This document shows positions 19,801-29,926 of a stretch of 64,000 nt of DNA, one piece after another. Position 1 is the first letter of the stretch, and every line of letters starts with the position of its first letter. This DNA comes from Gammaproteobacteria bacterium. GTDB taxonomy: Bacteria > Pseudomonadota > Gammaproteobacteria > Pseudomonadales > Pseudohongiellaceae. The translations under genes and the position numbers were made by a program. The stretch is from the NCBI GenBank assembly GCA_009844085.1, contig VYCF01000011.1, positions 1 through 64,000 of the forward strand, written 5' to 3'. Below the pieces are notes generated by a model, which saw only the letters and a list, made by a program, of their open reading frames with translations, ran no database searches and was not told the origin of the DNA.

Positions 19801-21491
19801 TACGGGAGCGAGTGCCGCCGGAACCTGATGACTCGGAATGGTTTCTGCAGGGAAATATCCTTATAGCGGAAATTCAAGGGGAATCCGCAATTGACCAGAT
19901 TTACCGGATTTTGAATGCGGAACTAGACGGGATTGACTCTTCGCTTGTGAGGGCCTGTGGTTCGCCTTCGACGGCAGAGTTGGAGAAACTCGTAAAGGAG
20001 CGTTTGTGCAATCCGCAAGCATTGCAAAAAGTCGCAACAGTCATCTACGAAAAATCAGTTACCTTGGGCGAAGGAGCGTTCGATGCATTCGCAGAGCTAC
20101 TGTTCGGAGAGTATGAAGGCGTGGAATTGGATCCCGTGTGGGTTGTCCTGGGACAGAACGCCCCGGAACGTCTGGGAAACATGCTCGACCAACGAGACTG
20201 GACCTGGTCCGGAAAACAGTCCTATTTCGAGAAAGTGATGGGCTCTGTAGCAGTAGCAGCGGCGAATCGACAGACTCCATTTGCCAGTTTCGCGACTCGA
20301 CTTGCACCTAATACGATTCTTCCAATCATTTCTGAACGAGGCTCCGTGCGGGAAGAAGTTTTGCTCGCGATCGAAATGTTGCACAGTGTAGTGATGCAGT
20401 CGGCAATTCCAGTGCCGGAGACCGCGCTGGAGGTGTCACATAACCGTAGTGAAGCGGAGGAGACTGTCAACTACTTCTACAGCCACGGCGACATTCGTGA
20501 GACTGACGAAGTGAATGGGACACGGCGGTTCTTTTCACGGCTTCGAGAAGACTATAAAGAACGACAACACTCTCTCGCAAAGCAATATTCCAAAGATGTG
20601 ATGGATGCGCGGCGGGAGGGCGCCAACTTTCTTCTTGAGTTCGTTCGGCCCAAGCACTTGAAGGCGGTTGTTGACTACTGTCCAGACAAGATAGACGAAT
20701 GGCTCAACGGAATGTCGGAGCGGACGCCTGAGTTTACGAGGCGCGTCCTGCTGGCTGACGGATTCTTTGTATCACTATGCGAAACTCTATTGGCCAAAAC
20801 ACCGGAGATTGGCGTGGAACTTTGGCGTGCCCTCAACCACTGCCTGAAGCACACCAAGTATACCGTCCACGGTGATATGGACCGTCTGAGGGTAGCGTTG
20901 TTCGCGGCAGATTCGAGCCCAAATGTAGAAAAGGCATTGGCGGAAGTCTATGGGCTGGATGGAACGCATACCGATCGCGAGTTGATTAATCTAGTCGTTG
21001 CCGCACGCCTTCATGGCAGATTGGATTGGCTCTACAGCATGGTGGCCGAGGACGCTGCATCAAATGGTCCACTAAACCATCGACGAGCAGAGTTCTTAAA
21101 TCCTCTGCTTTCCGTGCCGGAAATAGCAGACGAAGGGCGTTGGCCGCAAGGAGATTTCAATAGGAGTGTACACGGCTTATCATGGAAATTGGGCCAACGG
21201 GAGGCATTCGCTCAACATTGGTTACTCGAGTTTGCGAAAGCGGAGTCTGAGATTGAAGCGCATGCGGCGTGGCAGTTGTTCCTCGCAGGTGTGGATCGAC
21301 GGGCGTGGAGTTGGTTTTGGGATGTGCTCGATCAAAATCTGGTGGGAGAAGGTGGATTGAATTCAGTAAAACAACGATTCGTCGAGCAGCAGAACCACGA
21401 GATCCGTCGAGCAATTGGGAAGAATGAACAGTATTGGGAAAGTAATTACACTTACTGGCGGTATCCAGACGCGCTTAAGCCCTGGAACTAG
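16854..21491 (+). CDS. Giant PD-(D/E)XK nuclease plus STAND-like NTPase, putative anti-phage effector
   Basis: A 1545-residue protein starting at GTG, chosen for the AGGAG 6-9 bp upstream. The N-terminus is a good PD-(D/E)XK restriction-type nuclease: D51 in GGDGG, then the strand HLIYEAKCYG with E65 and K67, followed by WILVTTREVPEQTL. Next comes a P-loop GREGMGKT (254-261) and Walker B MLFFDGMNEE (D341). A very long, probably helical C-terminal region ends in a Trp/Tyr-rich tail. This effector-ATPase-sensor order matches STAND defence proteins such as Avs, but I cannot place it in a named Avs type. Probably co-transcribed with the HTH-STAND gene upstream. Confidence 0.75.
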   Translation: MSSAENAVQELQDLLISQNSRVLEELACDLLGRLVGVVFSRARSGNQRGGDGGVRQISGRHLIYEAKCYGTNTKFDNRSIRGEIDEAVERNSALEAWILVTTREVPEQTLTAMEVAGRPRGVETLTVDWMPTRLPRLAALCAWAPDAVKAATGHDCQELLAKIRTSEHFAEVLEFLSASVRDSVTGYEVLRQASHNYLQKVWADRQTAESCFGQNVAGGDSRASHIERPEPMAGLDAWDLGAVGSRDEPALVVGREGMGKTWAVIDWLQSRLERLPIVVLAPSTVLTAPIAGRSALVGFIARLLRDLDQATERGDEYWEARVTRLLQRPANEGAVLMLFFDGMNEEPSYNWEALLNQLQGEPFHGRIRVVASARNSFVEERLDKLQGWAWTPTPIEVGSYDETPGGEFDKRLEAAKLTRDDLPGSLVELARTPRLFDLVVGLRNRLGGVEGVTVHRLFWEYGATAIRTNSFSVGEWHAFVLQLAKEFMKGRKLQSRQKVEKLGASSTIDPDAVYQRVSSIIDGAFAKSLNWDDVEFEEEFVRYSLGLALVRKLDEKNGSASKEVLGRFFEPLNDHDEEAEIIRAAVSIALARGSDQAGAFLGQLCSRWVRCQNFPEIHLQELAGLAGELIEPLLDAIEATGGHVLTTPRYRAVNALITVDSSDTCVARAIANRGERWLGCISQERAVDGADSDAERVQRRKKRLESRIGTGDSGCVRVLGREIKIVEQTDQGLRVVAAQLLQGRPLVEAIGFFEAGALHSAICRERAEEQGWLNLVNDIDPVETAERLREQSEAMLRRQPEDGVHEQLNARVAAILLWRTGYKEDAQRALEIDPGIDRPTFYSEEYEKDPAESSYELERRHVDATLRRKDLALRFRIDRTNPYLLDPSLALPKSLVDEAIREARGLDWDNMAKGRSRTAEDWTWRDLSRVLARGAPDELAQIERERLRGFAGREGEARFGAAMAAPDTMLLVSDAERKALRELRERVPPEPDDSEWFLQGNILIAEIQGESAIDQIYRILNAELDGIDSSLVRACGSPSTAELEKLVKERLCNPQALQKVATVIYEKSVTLGEGAFDAFAELLFGEYEGVELDPVWVVLGQNAPERLGNMLDQRDWTWSGKQSYFEKVMGSVAVAAANRQTPFASFATRLAPNTILPIISERGSVREEVLLAIEMLHSVVMQSAIPVPETALEVSHNRSEAEETVNYFYSHGDIRETDEVNGTRRFFSRLREDYKERQHSLAKQYSKDVMDARREGANFLLEFVRPKHLKAVVDYCPDKIDEWLNGMSERTPEFTRRVLLADGFFVSLCETLLAKTPEIGVELWRALNHCLKHTKYTVHGDMDRLRVALFAADSSPNVEKALAEVYGLDGTHTDRELINLVVAARLHGRLDWLYSMVAEDAASNGPLNHRRAEFLNPLLSVPEIADEGRWPQGDFNRSVHGLSWKLGQREAFAQHWLLEFAKAESEIEAHAAWQLFLAGVDRRAWSWFWDVLDQNLVGEGGLNSVKQRFVEQQNHEIRRAIGKNEQYWESNYTYWRYPDALKPWN

Positions 21492-21532
21492 TAAGTGGTA
21501 GTAGGCAGCAGATTTCAGGAGGACACGATTAC

Positions 21533-21604
21533 ATGTCGTAGCGCATCGACCAAGCATTGCAAGAGATAGCCCAAAGAAGAATCGTATTAATACCGGTAAG
21601 ATGA
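21533..21604 (+). pseudogene. Possible decayed short gene or leader peptide with an amber third codon
   Basis: AGGAGG lies 10 bp before an ATG that reads M-S-stop(TAG). The same frame then continues for 20 sense codons (RIDQALQEIAQRRIVLIPVR) to a TGA overlapping the next ATG as ATGA. A single CAG-to-TAG change would explain it. It could equally be chance. Confidence 0.25.
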
Positions 21605-22410
21605 GTACGAAGATGCCTAAATTCACGCAGGATCAGCTAGAGGCGATAGCAGGAGCGCTCGGCGATACAGACGTCGGTCTTACTGGCACAGAAATTCAAC
21701 AACTTCTTGCCTCAAGCAAGATGACGGATCCCGGCACCATTACGAAGCGCCACAGAATCTACAACGCTTTTGCCGAAAGTCAGAACACCAAGAAAAATCG
21801 GACACACATTCTAGAATTTATCCGTCTAGCCATGAAACCGGCACGTTACAGCCGCGAGCCCCAGCGCTATGAGCCTATGCGTGCGCTACTGAATCGAGCG
21901 CTCGCATTTTCTGGCCTCCTTGTTGACGAAACAGGCAAACTTAAGCCAGCAAAAACTGCTCAGACCCTTCCCGAAGCACAGCGTCGAGCTCGCGACCTGA
22001 GGACTGACCTTGAGGGGCGGGGCGTCCATCCAGACGTTCTGAAATTTTGCCGATCCGAACTCGTTGCTGACAACTATTTCCACGCCGTCCTGGAAGCAGT
22101 GAAGAGTGTCGCCGACAAAATGCGCGCCCGAACCGGATTGACGGATGACGGTTCGACACTCGTTAGCCGGGTGCTTGAAGGCAAACCCCCACTCTTGGCC
22201 ATCAATTCAAATGTCAGCGAAAGTGAACTCAACGAACAGAAGGGCTTTGCCAATCTGGTGCGTGGCACCTTTGGGATGTTCCGAAATCCCACTGCTCACG
22301 AAGCTCGAATCAAATGGGAAATGACCAAAGAAGATGCAGAGGACTTGCTGACGATTGTATCGCTTATCCATCGACGCATTGACAAGTCACACATGCCGCC
22401 AAGGGACTAA
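21601..22410 (+). CDS. TIGR02391 (Ymh) family HEPN-like protein
   Basis: A 269-residue protein whose C-terminal half matches the TIGR02391/Ymh family, often found with restriction and abortive-infection genes. The strand-helix block NEQKGFANLVRGTFGMFRN holds R228-N-P-T-A-H233, an R-x4-H motif as in HEPN ribonucleases. The N-terminal half is helical and basic, with an HTH-like or DNA-binding look (TGTEIQQLLASSKM, TKRHRIYNAF). Inference: an RNase-type effector or regulator working with the two giant NTPases 110 bp upstream. Its own operon is also possible. The ribosome site is poor (GGTAAG directly before ATG), so translation may depend on upstream coupling. Confidence 0.7.
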   Translation: MSTKMPKFTQDQLEAIAGALGDTDVGLTGTEIQQLLASSKMTDPGTITKRHRIYNAFAESQNTKKNRTHILEFIRLAMKPARYSREPQRYEPMRALLNRALAFSGLLVDETGKLKPAKTAQTLPEAQRRARDLRTDLEGRGVHPDVLKFCRSELVADNYFHAVLEAVKSVADKMRARTGLTDDGSTLVSRVLEGKPPLLAINSNVSESELNEQKGFANLVRGTFGMFRNPTAHEARIKWEMTKEDAEDLLTIVSLIHRRIDKSHMPPRD

Positions 22411-22640
22411 ATCAGCGTGAATTATTTTTCGGTACTGTCAGCACCGATTCCACAGAACGATCCTTGGGTAAAATACCAATACTCGAAAGAGGAAAGAAAA
22501 TTGACTGAAAATGACAAACAGAGTTCAGGAAACTTCTGGTTGAGACATACTTATAAAAATTTGGAGTATGCTTCAATATGATTAGAATTTGTTCAAATTA
22601 ATTTTTAATGAGTCTCCAATTTTCAGTAGGATAAAGTAGC
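22411..22640. other. AT-rich 230-bp gap
   Basis: Visibly richer in A and T than the flanks. I see no RNA gene or convincing small reading frame. It holds AGGATAAAG shortly before the next ATG and AT-rich runs that could contain a promoter. Confidence 0.4.
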
Positions 22641-23093
22641 ATGAACATAGAAGATCCATTTGTAGTGGGAATTGGCATTGGACTAGTCGTATGGCTTGGC
22701 CAAGAATTAGTCAAGTACGTTTTGTTCAGATATAACAGGCGCGTTCAAACAAAAATGATAAAGAAAACCTTGATCGATCTTTATGAAAGATTGGAGCCAA
22801 GAAAATCCAGAGACGACCATCAATACAACACACTATTTGAATTTGAAAGTAAGCTGGAGGGGCTGGTGCAATATGCTATTGCCATTGATCTCGAAAGGAA
22901 AGTAGATGTCCACAGTGTTATTAAACAAATAGCTTCTATTTTGAATTTTGTTTGGCGAGGTGGAAACTACCATCAGGCCGGATCAGAAAGTGAAAGAAAG
23001 TACTGGATTGTTAGCACGAGTGACTTAGAACTGATAAAGGAAGAAATTGAATCAATCAGTTGGCTGGAAACGAAGGTCAAGTCCAAAGAGTGA
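22641..23093 (+). CDS. Small single-pass membrane protein of unknown function
   Basis: A 150-residue protein with one N-terminal membrane helix (FVVGIGIGLVVWLGQELVKYVLF, about residues 8-30). A basic, helical cytoplasmic part follows (RVQTKMIKKTLIDLYERLE, later ELIKEEIESISWLETKVKS). AGGA precedes the ATG. Codon use is AT-rich compared with its neighbours, suggesting recent acquisition. I recognise no family. Its place between the STAND/HEPN genes and the toxin-antitoxin/restriction operon suggests a defence role, for example a membrane effector, but nothing in the sequence proves it. Confidence 0.6.
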   Translation: MNIEDPFVVGIGIGLVVWLGQELVKYVLFRYNRRVQTKMIKKTLIDLYERLEPRKSRDDHQYNTLFEFESKLEGLVQYAIAIDLERKVDVHSVIKQIASILNFVWRGGNYHQAGSESERKYWIVSTSDLELIKEEIESISWLETKVKSKE

Positions 23094-23310
23094 CTAGCGG
23101 CGGGCAATGTGTCAGGCGATTACCGTCTCTGTACACATCAACTTCAATCTCAGAGTACTACGCAGCACTACAGCACCGATCTTCAGCAGCTTCAACCAGA
23201 TCGTGCCGTCATGGGCGAGAGCAAGAGATTGTGAAGCGGATACGCCACGAGATGCTTGATAGCATTATCAATTAGCGCCATCATTCGTGTGGTTGGTTAG
23301 GAGGTGGAAA

Positions 23311-23556
23311 ATGGCTCAAATCACCATTCGACAGATCCCTGACGAGGTTCATAGGGCACTGAAGGCCCAGGCCCAGGCCCAAGTCCAAGGGAAGAGCGCC
23401 GAGGCGCTGGCGCGAACCATACTTCAGCGAGGGCTGTTCCCCGCGGATCGTGTGCGTCCAGGCGATCTGCTTCGGTCTATCTGGAAAGATGCCGACCTGG
23501 AAGACGTGTCCTTCGAGCGTGATCGTTCGCCCATAGACGCGGCCTCGTTCGAATGA
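23311..23556 (+). CDS. FitA-like ribbon-helix-helix antitoxin
   Basis: An 81-residue protein. The ATG has an ideal AGGAGG site; an in-frame GTG 24 bp upstream is rejected. The N-terminus AQITIRQIPDEVHRALK is the ribbon-helix-helix DNA-binding start of FitA/Arc-type antitoxins. The acidic C-terminus (DADLEDVSFERDRSP) would occupy the toxin active site. The linker AQAQAQVQ comes from a 6-bp repeat and makes this segment about two residues longer than I expect for the family. Its stop overlaps the toxin start (ATGA). It probably represses its own operon, which here continues into hsdM. Confidence 0.88.
   Translation: MAQITIRQIPDEVHRALKAQAQAQVQGKSAEALARTILQRGLFPADRVRPGDLLRSIWKDADLEDVSFERDRSPIDAASFE
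23365..23388 (+). repeat. GCCCAG-type hexanucleotide repeat inside the antitoxin gene
   Basis: Two perfect units (GCCCAG) and two degenerate ones (GCCCAA, GTCCAA) encode AQAQAQVQ. Unit changes would stay in frame and only alter linker length. Confidence 0.5.
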
Positions 23557-23969
23557 TCCTGCTTGACACGAATGTGGTGTCCGAAACTATGAAACCCGGA
23601 CCGGACGCCAGGGTAATGGACTGGCTGAACAGTCAGGATATAGAGTCACTCTGGTTGTCGGTAACTGTAGTCATGGAACTGCGGTTCGGCGCCGCCATAC
23701 CTTCGCCGGGCTCACGTCGCCGAACTCTGGGAAACGGCATTGGTGAAATGGTGAACGAGGTGTTTCGTGGTCGAAAAAAGCAACTCGATCTCCCGGCAAC
23801 ACGAGTATTCGCAGATCGGGCGGCGACCGCCCAACGCAGAAGTCGACGGATTGGATTTGCCGATGCGGCAATAGCGGCAGTTGCGATTGCCTCAGGTTTT
23901 TCCGTCGCCACGCGCGATACGGCTCCGTTTCTCGAAATGGGCGCCGACGTGATCAATCCGTGGAACTGA
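23553..23969 (+). CDS. PIN-domain toxin (FitB/VapC type)
   Basis: A 138-residue PIN endoribonuclease. It has the N-terminal ILLDTNVVSETMK (catalytic Asp in LLDTN), a conserved acidic residue in VMELRFGAA, and the C-terminal IGFADAAIAAVAIASGFSVATRDTAPF with the remaining acidic residues. It cleaves RNA when not held by the antitoxin just upstream. Start and stop overlap both neighbours: ATGA with the antitoxin, and 10 bp with the GTG start of hsdM. The toxin is thus wired into the restriction operon. Confidence 0.92.
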   Translation: MILLDTNVVSETMKPGPDARVMDWLNSQDIESLWLSVTVVMELRFGAAIPSPGSRRRTLGNGIGEMVNEVFRGRKKQLDLPATRVFADRAATAQRRSRRIGFADAAIAAVAIASGFSVATRDTAPFLEMGADVINPWN

Positions 23970-25539
23970 AAGCAAACAAAGAAAGCGAACGCGCTGAACT
24001 CCACAAGACCATCTGGCGCATTGCCAATGACTTGCGGGGCAGCGTGGACGGGTGGGACTTCAAGAGCTATGTGCTCGGTATGTTGTTCTATCGCTTCATA
24101 TCTGAAAACCTGGCCGGCTACCTCAATGAGCAAGAACGCAACGCCGGTGATTTGAATTTTGACTACGCTCGCTTGAGCGATTCCGATGCGGAACTAGGCC
24201 GAGACGAAACCGTGAAGGAAAAGGGGTTCTATATCCTGCCCTCACAGCTATTCGTTAATATTCGGTCGCGGGCACGACACGATGCCGACCTCAACGAAAC
24301 CCTTAGCCGGGTCTTCGCTGATATCGAAGGTTCCGCCATCGGTGCGGACAGCGAAGATGACGTCAAGGGACTATTCGACGACCTTGATGTTAATAGCAAG
24401 AAATTGGGAGACACCGTTCCCAAGCGCAATGAAAAGTTGGTAAAGCTGCTCGAAGCCATCGGTGACCTTCCGCTGAGCAATGGCGGCGGCTTCTCTGACA
24501 ACACTATCGACCTGTTCGGAGACGCCTATGAATATCTGATGACGATGTATGCCTCCACCGCCGGTAAATCCGGTGGTGAGTTCTTCACTCCGCAAGAAGT
24601 TTCCGAACTGCTTGCCCGCATCGCCGTGGTCGGTAAGAGCGAAGTCAACAAGGTGTACGACCCAGCCTGCGGCTCTGGCTCGCTGCTGCTGAAGTTCGCC
24701 AAGGTACTTGGCCACGACAACGTGCGTCAGGGATTTTTTGGCCAAGAGATCAACCTTACGACTTACAACCTGTGCCGGATCAACATGTTCCTTCACGATG
24801 TTAACTTCGAGAAATTCGATATCGCCCACGGCGATACGCTTACCGACCCGGCCCACTTGGACGATGAACCTTTCGAGGCGATCGTTTCCAATCCGCCGTA
24901 TTCCATCAAATGGGAAGGCAAGGACAACCCATTGCTGATTAACGACCCGCGCTACGCACCGGCGGGCGTACTCGCGCCCAAGAGCAAGGCGGACCTTGCC
25001 TTCACGATGCACATACTGTCCTGGCTGGCGGTGAACGGCACAGCAGCCATCGTCGAATTCCCAGGTGTGCTCTACCGTGGTGGCGCCGAACAGAAAATCC
25101 GTCAGTACCTAATTGACAACAACTACATTGATACTGTCATCCAACTGCCGCAGGACCTTTTCTTCGGAACCACCATCGCCACCTGCATCATTGTGCTGAA
25201 GAAATCCAAACACACCAACGCCACACTGTTCATTGACGCATCGAACGAGTTCGTGCGCAACGACAATAAGAACAAGCTCACACCCAAAAACCAGCAGAAA
25301 ATCCTCAATGCCTACACTTCAGAAGAAGATGTCGAGCACTTTGTACGGCTAGTGGATAACAGCGAAATCGCGAAGAACGGGTACAACATCTCTGTTTCGT
25401 CTTATGTCGAAAAACGTGATAATCGTGAAGCTGTGGATATCAAGGCACTCAATACAGAGATCGCCCAAATAGTCTTAAGACAAAGAACGCTTAGGAAACA
25501 AGTCGACGCCATTGTCGCAGACATGGAAAGCAAGCAGAC

Positions 25540-25543
<4 letters not shown>
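23960..25543 (+). CDS. hsdM: Type I restriction-modification, methyltransferase subunit HsdM
   Basis: A 527-residue N6-adenine DNA methyltransferase. The N-terminal HsdM helical domain (LHKTIWRIANDLRGSVDGW, YVLGMLFYRFISENL) is complete. The SAM-binding motif DPACGSGSLLLKF starts at D234, and the catalytic SNPPYSIKW is near residue 311. The GTG start gives the usual length for this subfamily and lies inside the end of the toxin gene. The stop overlaps the hsdS start as ATGA. It needs HsdS for target recognition. Confidence 0.95.
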
Positions 25544-26706
<1,163 letters not shown>

Positions 26707-26710
<4 letters not shown>

Positions 26711-29700
26711 GTGAAGATCTGAAATCCTGCCACTACGAACCGATTGCACTTTCCAACGAAAGCACCGTTGTCGCGGAATTCGTACCGGACGGAGTGCAGG
26801 AGACTGGCTACCAGTCTGAGGCTGACTTGGAAAAGGCATTCATCGAGCAATTGCGGTCGCAGGCTTACGAGTATCTGCCAATCACCTCGGAGACCGAACT
26901 TACCGCCAACCTTCGCCGTCAATTGGAGAGGCTGAACAATTTCGAGTTTTCAAACACTGAATGGGAACGGCTCTTCAATAACAGCATCGCAGGGGCCAAT
27001 GACGGCATCGTAGAGAAAACAGCGCGTATTCAGGAAGACTATATCCAAGTACTCGATCTCGATGACGGCACGTTCAAGAACATTTACTTGATTGACAAGC
27101 AGAACATTCACAACAATAGCTTGCAGGTCGTCAACCAATATGAAGCGGAAGGAAACCGGGTTAATCGCTACGATGTCACTGTCTTGGTCAATGGCATACC
27201 TATGGTGCATGTGGAACTCAAGCGCCGGGGTGTGGACATCCGTGAGGCCTTCAACCAGATCAACCGCTATCAGCGTGACAGCTTCTGGGCGGGCTCCGGC
27301 CTGTTCGAGTATGTGCAGTTGTTTGTGATCAGCAACGGTACCTTGACCAAGTATTACAGCAATACGGTGCGTGAGGGTCACCTGGATGAACAACGAAGCA
27401 AACGCTCGCGTCTCAAAACATCCAACAGCTTTTCATTCACGAGTTGGTGGGCCGATGCGAAAAATCAACATATTGCCGAGTTGACCGGCTTCACCAAGAC
27501 CTTCTTCGCCAAACACACATTACTGAACGTCCTGACCCGGTATTGCGTGTTCGACGTAGATCGGAAACTGCTGGTAATGCGGCCATATCAGATCGCGGCG
27601 ACTGAACAGATTTTGCAACGCATCGCCACCAGCACCAACCACCGGCAACTGGGCAAGCTCGCTGCGGGCGGATACATCTGGCACACCACCGGAAGCGGCA
27701 AGACCTTGACCAGTTTCAAGGCGGCGCAACTGGCTCGGAACATGCCGGAGATAGACAAGGTGCTGTTTGTCGTTGACCGTAAGGATCTGGATTACCAGAC
27801 CATGCGCGAATACGAGCGCTTTGAAAAAGGGGCGGCCAATTCCAACACTTCAACGGCAGTGCTGCAACGGCAACTCGAAGACCCGAACGCCCGTATCATA
27901 ATCACAACCATTCAGAAACTCAGCCGGTTCGTCGCCAAGAACAAAAGACACCCGGCCTATGGCGCACATGTCGTATTGATTTTCGACGAATGCCATCGCA
28001 GCCAGTTCGGTGACATGCATGCAGACATCACCAGAACTTTCAAGCGCTACCACCTGTTCGGCTTCACCGGCACGCCGATCTTCGCCGACAACGCCGGCAG
28101 CCACGGGGATCCACTAAGGCGCACCACCGAACAGACCTTCGGCGACAAGCTGCACACTTACACCGTCGTCGACGCCATCAACGACAAGAACGTGCTGCCT
28201 TTCCGCATCGATTATATCAACACGATCAAGACATCGCCGGGCATCAAGGACAAAAAGGTATCGGCCATCGACACGGAGCGGGCATTGCTGGCGCCCGAAC
28301 GCATCGCCCAGGTGGTGGGCTATATCCGGGAGCACTTCGATCAGAAAACCAAACGCAATGCCAGCTACCGTCATTTCGGCAAGCGCCTGACCGGTTTCAA
28401 CTCACTATTCGCCACTGCCTCGATCGATGCGGCGAAACGCTACTACGCTGAATTCGCCAAGCAAGAAATAGAGTTGCCGGCCGCGCAGCGTCTCAAGGTG
28501 GGCTTGATCTACAGCTTTGCCGCAAACGAGGAGGAAGCCGATGGTCTGTTGGGCGAGGAAGAATTCGAGATTGAGGGGCTGGATCAAAGTTCACGCGATT
28601 TTCTGGATGGCGCGATCAAGGACTACAACGCCTTGTTCGGCACCAGTTTTGATACTTCGGCCGACAAGTTTCAGAACTATTACAAGGACTTGTCGCGTCG
28701 CCTAAAAAGTCGCGAACTGGATCTGGCGATCGTGGTCAATATGTTCCTGACCGGTTTCGACGCTACTACACTCAACACGCTATGGGTGGACAAGAATCTG
28801 CGCGCTCACGGCCTGATCCAAGCCTATTCGCGCACCAACCGCATTCTCAATTCGGTCAAGACCTACGGCAACATCATATCTTTCCGCGACCTCGAACAGG
28901 AAACCAACGATGCCCTTGCCCTGTTTGGAAACAAGGACGCCAAGGGCATCGTGCTGCTGAATCCTTTTTCCGAGTACTACGAGGAGTATCAGAAGCAGGT
29001 CGATGAACTGACAACCGATTTCCCGCTCGGCAAGGCTATTGTCGGCGAGGCGTCACAAAAGGCGTTTATCAAAATCTTCGGCACAATTCTGCGGCTTAAA
29101 AATATTCTCACAGCATTCGACGATTTTGCTGGCAACGAAATTCTCAGTGACCGCGAATTCCAAGATTATCAGAGTCTATACCTTAATCTGTACACCGAAT
29201 TCCGTAGCGCGGCGAATTCGGAAAAGGAGTCGGTAAACGACGATGTCGTGTTCGAGATCGAGTTAATCAAACAGGTTGAGATCAACGTCGATTACATCTT
29301 GATGCTGGTTGAGAAATACCTGAAGAAAAGAGGCTCGGGCGAAGACAAGGAAATCCTGGCCACCATCGAGCGCGCGATAAACGCCAGCCCCGGCTTGCGC
29401 AACAAGAAAGACCTCATCGAGCAGTTTGTGGATTCAGTCTCTACGGAATCCAAGGTCGATGCAGAATGGGTCGCTTTCATTGCTGCCAAAAAAGCGGAGG
29501 AGCTCGACCGGATCATTGTAGATCAAGGGCTCAATGCCGCGGAGACGAAAGCGTTTATGGACAACGCATTTAGGGACGGCGCGATTCAGGCTACCGGCAT
29601 GGCCATCATGAAGATTCTGCCGCCGGTTTCGAGATTCAGCAAAGGCAACGACCATGCGACAAAGAAGCAATCCGCACTGGACAATCTGAGTGCCTTCTTT

Positions 29701-29724
29701 GAGCGTTTCTCCGGCTTGATTTGA
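26707..29724 (+). CDS. hsdR: Type I restriction-modification, restriction subunit HsdR
   Basis: A 1005-residue ATP-dependent translocase and endonuclease. The N-terminal PD-(D/E)XK nuclease shows D156 and the strand VHVELKRRG with E170 and K172. The superfamily 2 helicase motor has P-loop TTGSGKT (K332), Walker B DECH (427-430) and FGFTGTPIF as motif III. A C-terminal helical part follows. All key residues are present, so the subunit looks active. Its ATG overlaps the end of the hsdS 3' half, so efficient translation may depend on ribosomes finishing full-length hsdS. Confidence 0.95.
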
Positions 29725-29793
29725 GTCAAGAATACCAACGCCGCCTATAGCAACTTTAGTAAAGCGGCGAGCAGTGAACAATTTGGGGGCAAT

Positions 29794-29838
29794 TCTGAAG
29801 TCTACTCTGAAGTCGCGCACTTCAGAGTAGACTTCAGA
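29794..29838. repeat. Perfect 20-bp inverted repeat at the island/backbone junction
   Basis: Arms 29794-29813 and 29819-29838 are exact reverse complements around a CGCGC loop. No T-run follows either way. Each arm contains GAAGTCTAC or its complement, also present beside the stop codon of the ABC ATPase gene 800 bp away. It could block transcription from hsdR or be a recombination remnant. A weaker stem (CGCCGC 29739-29744 with GCGGCG 29764-29769) lies between it and hsdR. Confidence 0.85.
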
Positions 29839-29911
29839 GCTCGCTCAGATTCAATGCGCCTCGATCCAGCGGCTCATGTTTCCCATGGGGGTCAGGCGAC
29901 TGAATGGTGCG
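29834..29911 (-). pseudogene. Decayed duplicate of the 3' end of the neighbouring ABC ATPase gene
   Basis: In one frame it reads PDPHGKHEPLDRGALNLSEL-stop, against PDPDEKLEPLNRAELNLAEL-stop at the end of the intact ATPase gene (13 of 20 identical). The nine bases after the stop also match. Similarity fades about 25 codons from the stop. A gene-end fragment next to the island suggests duplication during integration or rearrangement. Confidence 0.7.
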
Positions 29912-29926
29912 CGGCGACGCCGGCAT

